From Microcaldota archaeon (GTDB taxonomy: Archaea; B1Sed10-29; WALL01; WAMD01): DNA of 19,439 nt. Of the stretch, positions 15,327-19,439 are shown in pieces. The stretch lies in the NCBI GenBank assembly GCA_027077895.1, contig JALWQZ010000043.1, positions 1 through 19,439 of the forward strand, read 5' to 3'. Positions within the stretch are counted from its first letter, which is position 1. Every line of letters begins with the position of its first letter. The notes below the pieces were generated by a model. The model worked only from the letters and a program-made list of their open reading frames with translations. It made no database searches and was not told where the DNA came from. Made by a program: the position numbers and the translations under genes.

Positions 15327-17138
15327 TCATGCTTTGTCCTCCAAAAGAAGTTTCGGATATATCCCCATTGCCATCATTTCACTCAACAACAACTTGAATG
15401 CATAACTTGTCTTTATCTTGTACACGTCTGTTCCTCCACATATTGGACAGTAGGTTTTCTTCCTTATGTGATCCTCTATTGCGATTACACCACACTTTTT
15501 GCATACTGGAATTTCTACTTCGTCTGATTCCTTCAACAGCCTTTCCTGGAGCAGCATGGCTGCGCCGTGACCTATAAGGGTATCCCTTTCCATCTCTCCA
15601 AACCTCAAACCACCTTCTCTTGCTCTACCCTCTGTTGGCTGCCTAGTTAATATCTGTACTGGACCCCTGGCTCTAGCGTGCATCTTCAGAGAAACCAGGT
15701 GCTTTAGTCTCTGATAATATATCGGCCCTATAAATATTTCTGATTCAATCTTTTCCCCTGTGATTCCATTGTATAAGACTTCCTTACCATCTGGCCTGAA
15801 GCCGTATGCCTTCAAAACCTTTCTCATCCACTCCACGTTTGGTTTTTCAAATGCGGTTGCATTCACCAACTTGTATGCCAGACTTCCTGCCTTTGCCCCC
15901 AGCAATTCTAGGATGTGCCCAACTGTCATTCTTGATGGGACTGCGTGGGGGTTCATTATCAAATCAGGAGTTATCCCATCAGCGGTGAATGGCATGTCGT
16001 GCTGTGGGACTATGAGACCTACAACACCTTTTTGACCGTGTCTTGATGCGAATTTATCACCTATCTCTGGGATTTTAACGGCTCTAACCCTGACCTTCAC
16101 CAGTTTGTTTCCACCTGTTGTTTCAGTTATCATCACAGAGTCAACCACACCCTCTTCTCCCCTTCTCACAACTGTTGAGTTCTCTCTTCTCTTTTCTTCC
16201 AGTAAACTAAGTTCTCCAACCTCTTCAATGAATCTAGGTGGTGATGTCTTTCCAATTATAACCTCCCCACCTCTAACCTCTCTACCTGGGTACGCTAGCC
16301 CGTCGTCTCCTAGGTGCTTGTAGGCATCTTCTCCCTTGTACCCGTAAATCTCAGGTCTTGGGATTTCAAACCTGTCTTTCTGCCCTCCTGGATATCTTCT
16401 TTCTTCGTCTGAATATGTCCTAAAGAACACGGTTCTTAGCAGCCCTCTTTCTATGGCTGCCTTGTTTAGTATAATTGCATCCTCTATGTTATACCCCTGA
16501 TATGGCATTATTGCAACAATCACATTCTGCCCTGCTGGTCTATCGTTTAGGCCTATGAACTTTGTTTGTTTTGTCTGGACTATTGGAAGTTGGGGATAGT
16601 ACATTATGTGCATTTGTGTATCCATTCTATAGTTGAAGTTTGCAGAGTAGACACCTAGTGCCTGCTTAAGCATTGCCGTTGCCATAGTTACTCTAGGCGA
16701 AGAGTTGTGATGAGGGAAAGGTGCGACGCTTGCGACGACACCTAGAATGAGGGCAGGGTGGATTTCAAGGTGAGTGTGCTCGGGCGTTAGTTCGTCCTCT
16801 GTTACTGCGATGTACGCGTTCTCTTCCTCCTCAGCGTCTAGGTATTCTATTACTCCCTTCCTGACTAGGTCGTTCCAGGAGATTAACCCCTCTTTAAGTT
16901 GTTTTATGTGGTCCTCGGTTAGCAGGGGCTTTCCATCCTTTACAACAATCAGGGGCCTCATTGCTCTTCCTGCGTCTAGGTTTATGTAGATCTCGTCTGT
17001 GTCAGGGTAATATGCGATACTCATATCTGGTGGGAGTTTTCCTTCTCCTCTCTTTTCTCTTATGGCCTGGACTAGCGCCTTTGGGTCTGGATGAAATCCG
17101 ACCAATTTTCCATTAACATAAACGCTGGTACCCTTCAT
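15327..17138 (-). CDS. rpoB1: RNA polymerase subunit B' (C-terminal part of second-largest subunit)
   Basis: 603 residues. B' carries active-site parts of the second-largest subunit, including the motif FASRHGQKGVVG and MPFTADGITPDLIMNPHAVPSRM. The zinc ribbon near the C terminus has Cys546, Cys549, Cys564 and Cys567. The split from B'' is at the position used by many Euryarchaeota and related lineages, unlike the single B of Thermoproteota. The ATG at 17138 follows AAGGTG that overlaps the rpoB2 stop region. Confidence 0.98.
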   Translation of the reverse strand: MKGTSVYVNGKLVGFHPDPKALVQAIREKRGEGKLPPDMSIAYYPDTDEIYINLDAGRAMRPLIVVKDGKPLLTEDHIKQLKEGLISWNDLVRKGVIEYLDAEEEENAYIAVTEDELTPEHTHLEIHPALILGVVASVAPFPHHNSSPRVTMATAMLKQALGVYSANFNYRMDTQMHIMYYPQLPIVQTKQTKFIGLNDRPAGQNVIVAIMPYQGYNIEDAIILNKAAIERGLLRTVFFRTYSDEERRYPGGQKDRFEIPRPEIYGYKGEDAYKHLGDDGLAYPGREVRGGEVIIGKTSPPRFIEEVGELSLLEEKRRENSTVVRRGEEGVVDSVMITETTGGNKLVKVRVRAVKIPEIGDKFASRHGQKGVVGLIVPQHDMPFTADGITPDLIMNPHAVPSRMTVGHILELLGAKAGSLAYKLVNATAFEKPNVEWMRKVLKAYGFRPDGKEVLYNGITGEKIESEIFIGPIYYQRLKHLVSLKMHARARGPVQILTRQPTEGRAREGGLRFGEMERDTLIGHGAAMLLQERLLKESDEVEIPVCKKCGVIAIEDHIRKKTYCPICGGTDVYKIKTSYAFKLLLSEMMAMGIYPKLLLEDKA

Positions 17139-17148
17139 GATTCACACC

Positions 17149-18624
17149 TTACTCGTTTTTCAGAACGACTCCCAGTTTTTCAAGTTCTTCCATCACTAGT
17201 TCTTCTGGCCTGTCCCTTGATAGGACAGCACCTAGGGCTAGGTTCTTTACTAGACCACAACTCTGACCTTCTGGCGTCTCGTTGGGGCATATCTTACCAA
17301 AGTGGGTTGGGTGTAGATCCCTTGCCTCGAAGTGTGGATGAGTCTTGCTCAACGGAGAAATTACCCTTCTTAAATGTGATAGCGTTGCCATGTACGTCAT
17401 TCTATCCAGCAACTGGGAGACACCTGTTCTTCCACCTACCCAGTTCCCAGTGGCCATTGCATACTCAATCCTCTCTGTGAACGCGTCTGGCCTTATCAAA
17501 GTCCTGACTTGTAGGCCCTTACCTCTGGCGAACGCCCTATCTACTTGGTAGTTTATGTCCTTCACTAGATAGCCCAAGGCGTATATGAAGAGTTCCTCCA
17601 TCAGTGCACCTGACAGTTTTATTCTCTTGTTCGCGTAGTGGTCTTTATCGTTCACGGGCCTGCCCTTTAACGCAACGTCCTCTGCTCTTTCAATCATCCT
17701 GCACAAGAAGTAGGCCTTCTTTAACCTGTCCTCTGGTTTTGTTCCCAGGTGTGGCAGGAGGTAGTTGTCTAGGACCTGGAATACTCTCTCTTTTCTGTAT
17801 TCGTCTGGTTGGCCTGCAGCCACTCTTCTGCCCAGGTAGTCTATTGCGTCTTCCTGGGTTTCTAGATTGACTGCCTCTAGGTTTAGGAGTATGTCGTTTA
17901 TTATCTCTGGGTCTGGATGGAACGCGCCTAGGACGTCCTCGTCGTTCCCTAGGCCTAGTGCCTTTATGACGGGTATGACGTTCAGGTTCTTTGGTGATGC
18001 GGGGAATGATAGGTAGAACAGGCCGTTGTAGTTCCTCTCTAGCAGCACCTTTGCCCTGAACTCGTCCTTTACCGAGAATATCCTAACCTGGGTGACCTGT
18101 TTGTCCCCTTTCTTTTCAATGCTTGCCAATTGCCTGTTTGGTGCTAGGTCTTCAATGCTGACTAGCACTCTCTCTGAGCCGTTTATTATGAAGTATCCAC
18201 CTGGGTCCAGCGGGTCTTCTCCCGCTTCTATCAATTCTGCATCTGTCATCCCGTTTAGGTAGCATAATTTTGATTTCACCATCACTGGGAGTTCTCCAAT
18301 CCTGACCTCTTCCATTTCTCTCTCGACATCGTTTTCAACTAGGGCCATTTCTAGGAACACGGGCGCAATGTAGGACCTATTCCTCAGCCTGGCCTCTAGT
18401 GGGAGTATGTCTCTTATTGATCCATCTGCTTCCCTTGTCTTGGGCTTTTCAACTCTTATCTTTCCCAGTTTTATCTTTATGCCCTCTTGGTGAGTTTCGA
18501 TGTACCCCATGTTGTCTATTATCCTCTGCATCTTGTATTCAACGAAGTCGTTGTATGAGTCTAGGTGTTGCTTCACCAAAGGTCTTTCGGTTAGGAAAGA
18601 TTCCACTAGGTCCCAGTAATACAT
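17149..18624 (-). CDS. rpoB2: RNA polymerase subunit B'' (N-terminal part of second-largest subunit)
   Basis: 491 residues. It contains the protrusion and lobe parts of the B subunit: PLEARLRNRSYIAP, GELPVMVKSKLCYL, DPGGYFIINGSERVLVSIED, and the C-terminal HPTHFGKICPNETPEGQSCGLVKNLA. The length is typical of B''. The ATG at 18624 uses GGGGTGA and begins 12 bases after the rpoH stop, so it is the second gene of the operon. Confidence 0.98.
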   Translation of the reverse strand: MYYWDLVESFLTERPLVKQHLDSYNDFVEYKMQRIIDNMGYIETHQEGIKIKLGKIRVEKPKTREADGSIRDILPLEARLRNRSYIAPVFLEMALVENDVEREMEEVRIGELPVMVKSKLCYLNGMTDAELIEAGEDPLDPGGYFIINGSERVLVSIEDLAPNRQLASIEKKGDKQVTQVRIFSVKDEFRAKVLLERNYNGLFYLSFPASPKNLNVIPVIKALGLGNDEDVLGAFHPDPEIINDILLNLEAVNLETQEDAIDYLGRRVAAGQPDEYRKERVFQVLDNYLLPHLGTKPEDRLKKAYFLCRMIERAEDVALKGRPVNDKDHYANKRIKLSGALMEELFIYALGYLVKDINYQVDRAFARGKGLQVRTLIRPDAFTERIEYAMATGNWVGGRTGVSQLLDRMTYMATLSHLRRVISPLSKTHPHFEARDLHPTHFGKICPNETPEGQSCGLVKNLALGAVLSRDRPEELVMEELEKLGVVLKNE

Positions 18625-18636
18625 TTTGTCACCCCT

Positions 18637-18882
18637 TCAAATCACAACTCTATAATAGACCGCTTCACCGGCAGTCATTGATTTTCGGGTTATTTTCAAC
18701 ACGTCGCCCTTCTTGGCCTTTATCGCCTTAACAACAGGGTCAGAAGATAGAATCTTAGGCAGTTGCATCTTGGATTCAATCTTGTATTGTTCTAGAAGTT
18801 TTTCAACATCCTTATCTTTAAGAATCTCATGTTTAGGTACGTACTCGTGGCTCAATATTACCTCTGGATCTAAGTCTGCCAT
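18637..18882 (-). CDS. rpoH: RNA polymerase subunit H (Rpb5 C-terminal-like)
   Basis: 81 residues from ATG 18882; an in-frame TTG six codons earlier lacks family support. Subunit H is the small archaeal counterpart of the eukaryotic Rpb5 C-terminal domain and sits in the lower jaw. Recognisable parts are SHEYVPKHEIL, KMQLPKILSSDPVVKAI, KKGDVLKITRKS, and the end AVYYRVVI. It is the first gene of the operon; a GGGGG ribosome binding site precedes the start, and a TATA box lies about 61-68 bases upstream. Confidence 0.97.
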   Translation of the reverse strand: MADLDPEVILSHEYVPKHEILKDKDVEKLLEQYKIESKMQLPKILSSDPVVKAIKAKKGDVLKITRKSMTAGEAVYYRVVI

Positions 18883-18942
18883 ATTTAAACCCCCGGCCAA
18901 AAGAAGATACTCCAGGCTCTCCTATTCTTTTAAGATAAGGGG

Positions 18943-18950
18943 TATTTAAA
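18943..18950 (-). promoter_or_regulatory. TATA box of the RNA polymerase operon
   Basis: The minus strand reads TTTAAATA directly behind the preceding gene, with purine-rich TTAAG upstream that could serve as BRE. Transcription would start near 18919, giving a leader of about 37 bases before rpoH. It is the only clear promoter ahead of the ten-gene run down to EF-2. Confidence 0.7.
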
Positions 18951-18963
18951 CTTAACGGGTGTT

Positions 18964-19416
18964 TCACACGTACTTTTCTGCTAGGTCTGCAATCCATGGG
19001 ATCTCATACTTGTCTCCCATGTAGGCCTTGAAGGCTAGGTATACCACCGCCACTATAACCAGCACATAGTATCCTAGCCATAATAGTGAGATTAGTATCC
19101 AGCCTAGGATTGGAATCACGCCTAGAATTAGTGAGATTATTGCTGCGATGACCCACAGGCCTATCCAGACTGCCCCTAGTATTGTTGCCTGGATTGCATG
19201 GAACCTGACGAACTTGTTTTCCTTTTCCACCAATAGGTATGGGATTATGGCGAATATGCCGATTATGTAACCTATCGCTGCGATTATTCTGCTGGTTTCC
19301 ATGTCTAGTTTTGTTCCGTCCTCCCTCTCTGTGGGATTTACGGCTCTTTTGGTTGATTTTGCTTTTTTGGTTGTTCTCTTTCTCCCTTTTACGGCTCTTT
19401 TCTTTGTTCTTGGCAT
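18964..19416 (-). CDS. DUF4870/Tic20-like membrane protein with basic N-terminal tail
   Basis: 150 residues. Residues 3-24 contain 13 Lys or Arg among 22, a histone-like cytoplasmic tail not part of the family core. Hydrophobic segments lie at about 44-63, 74-98 and 101-128. The motif FVRFHAIQA (69-77) and the ending AYMGDKYEIPWIADLAEKY match the DUF4870 pattern (FVRFHA-Q, then Y-G-YxIP). Function of that family is unknown. The ATG at 19416 follows GGTGAAACCAA. The promoter lies beyond the window edge. Confidence 0.8.
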   Translation of the reverse strand: MPRTKKRAVKGRKRTTKKAKSTKRAVNPTEREDGTKLDMETSRIIAAIGYIIGIFAIIPYLLVEKENKFVRFHAIQATILGAVWIGLWVIAAIISLILGVIPILGWILISLLWLGYYVLVIVAVVYLAFKAYMGDKYEIPWIADLAEKYV

Positions 19417-19439
19417 TTGGTTTCACCAATTAGGGTTAA

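Noticed and set aside
7491..18624. Inteins in polymerase subunits or EF-2
   Set aside because: These are common intein hosts, but all their conserved motifs are continuous here and lengths are normal.

Overview
This is archaeal DNA. The RNA polymerase large subunits are split (B''/B' and A'/A''), and they are followed by eL30, a two-KH NusA-like protein, uS12, uS7, EF-2, EF-1A and uS10, which is the classical archaeal transcription/translation operon order. Two tRNA genes carry introns that can form bulge-helix-bulge structures, no tRNA encodes CCA, TATA boxes of the TTTAAATA/TTTATAAA type precede the transcription units, and Shine-Dalgarno sequences of GGTGA/GGAGG type precede most starts. 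Divergent uS10 and uS12 segments and several tiny membrane proteins suggest a DPANN-type lineage, but this is inference. Almost every gene is on the minus strand; the only plus-strand gene I support is a small membrane protein at the left edge.

Reading along the minus strand from the right end: a basic-tailed DUF4870-like membrane protein (18964-19416), then the operon rpoH-rpoB2-rpoB1-rpoA1-rpoA2-rpl30e-nusA-rps12-rps7-fusA (18882 to 7491) with gaps of 0-12 bases, start/stop overlaps, and a TATA box at 18943-18950. EF-1A and uS10 form a second unit (7382-5754) with its own TATA box. A YIP1-like membrane protein follows (5047-5670).

The left third is an RNA-processing neighbourhood: tRNA-Ser(GGA), archease 14 bases behind it, the RNA ligase RtcB, two small tail-anchored paralogues, then tRNA-Thr(GGT), intron-containing tRNA-Met(CAT) and intron-containing tRNA-Pro(CGG). 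RtcB joins tRNA exons and archease is its cofactor, so the ligase system sits beside tRNAs that need it. RtcB is itself interrupted by a 501-residue LAGLIDADG intein placed exactly at its metal-binding cysteine.

The most unexplained items are a 14-bp perfect inverted repeat enclosing a foldable 85-base element between tRNA-Met and tRNA-Pro, a mutually exclusive hairpin pair in the rtcB leader that could mask its ribosome binding site, three unrelated membrane proteins with strongly basic tails, and an unusually high frequency of the tetranucleotide CTAG. No gene-free stretch exceeds 300 bases; the longest is 336-490. No rRNA, CRISPR array, insertion sequence or phage gene was seen.
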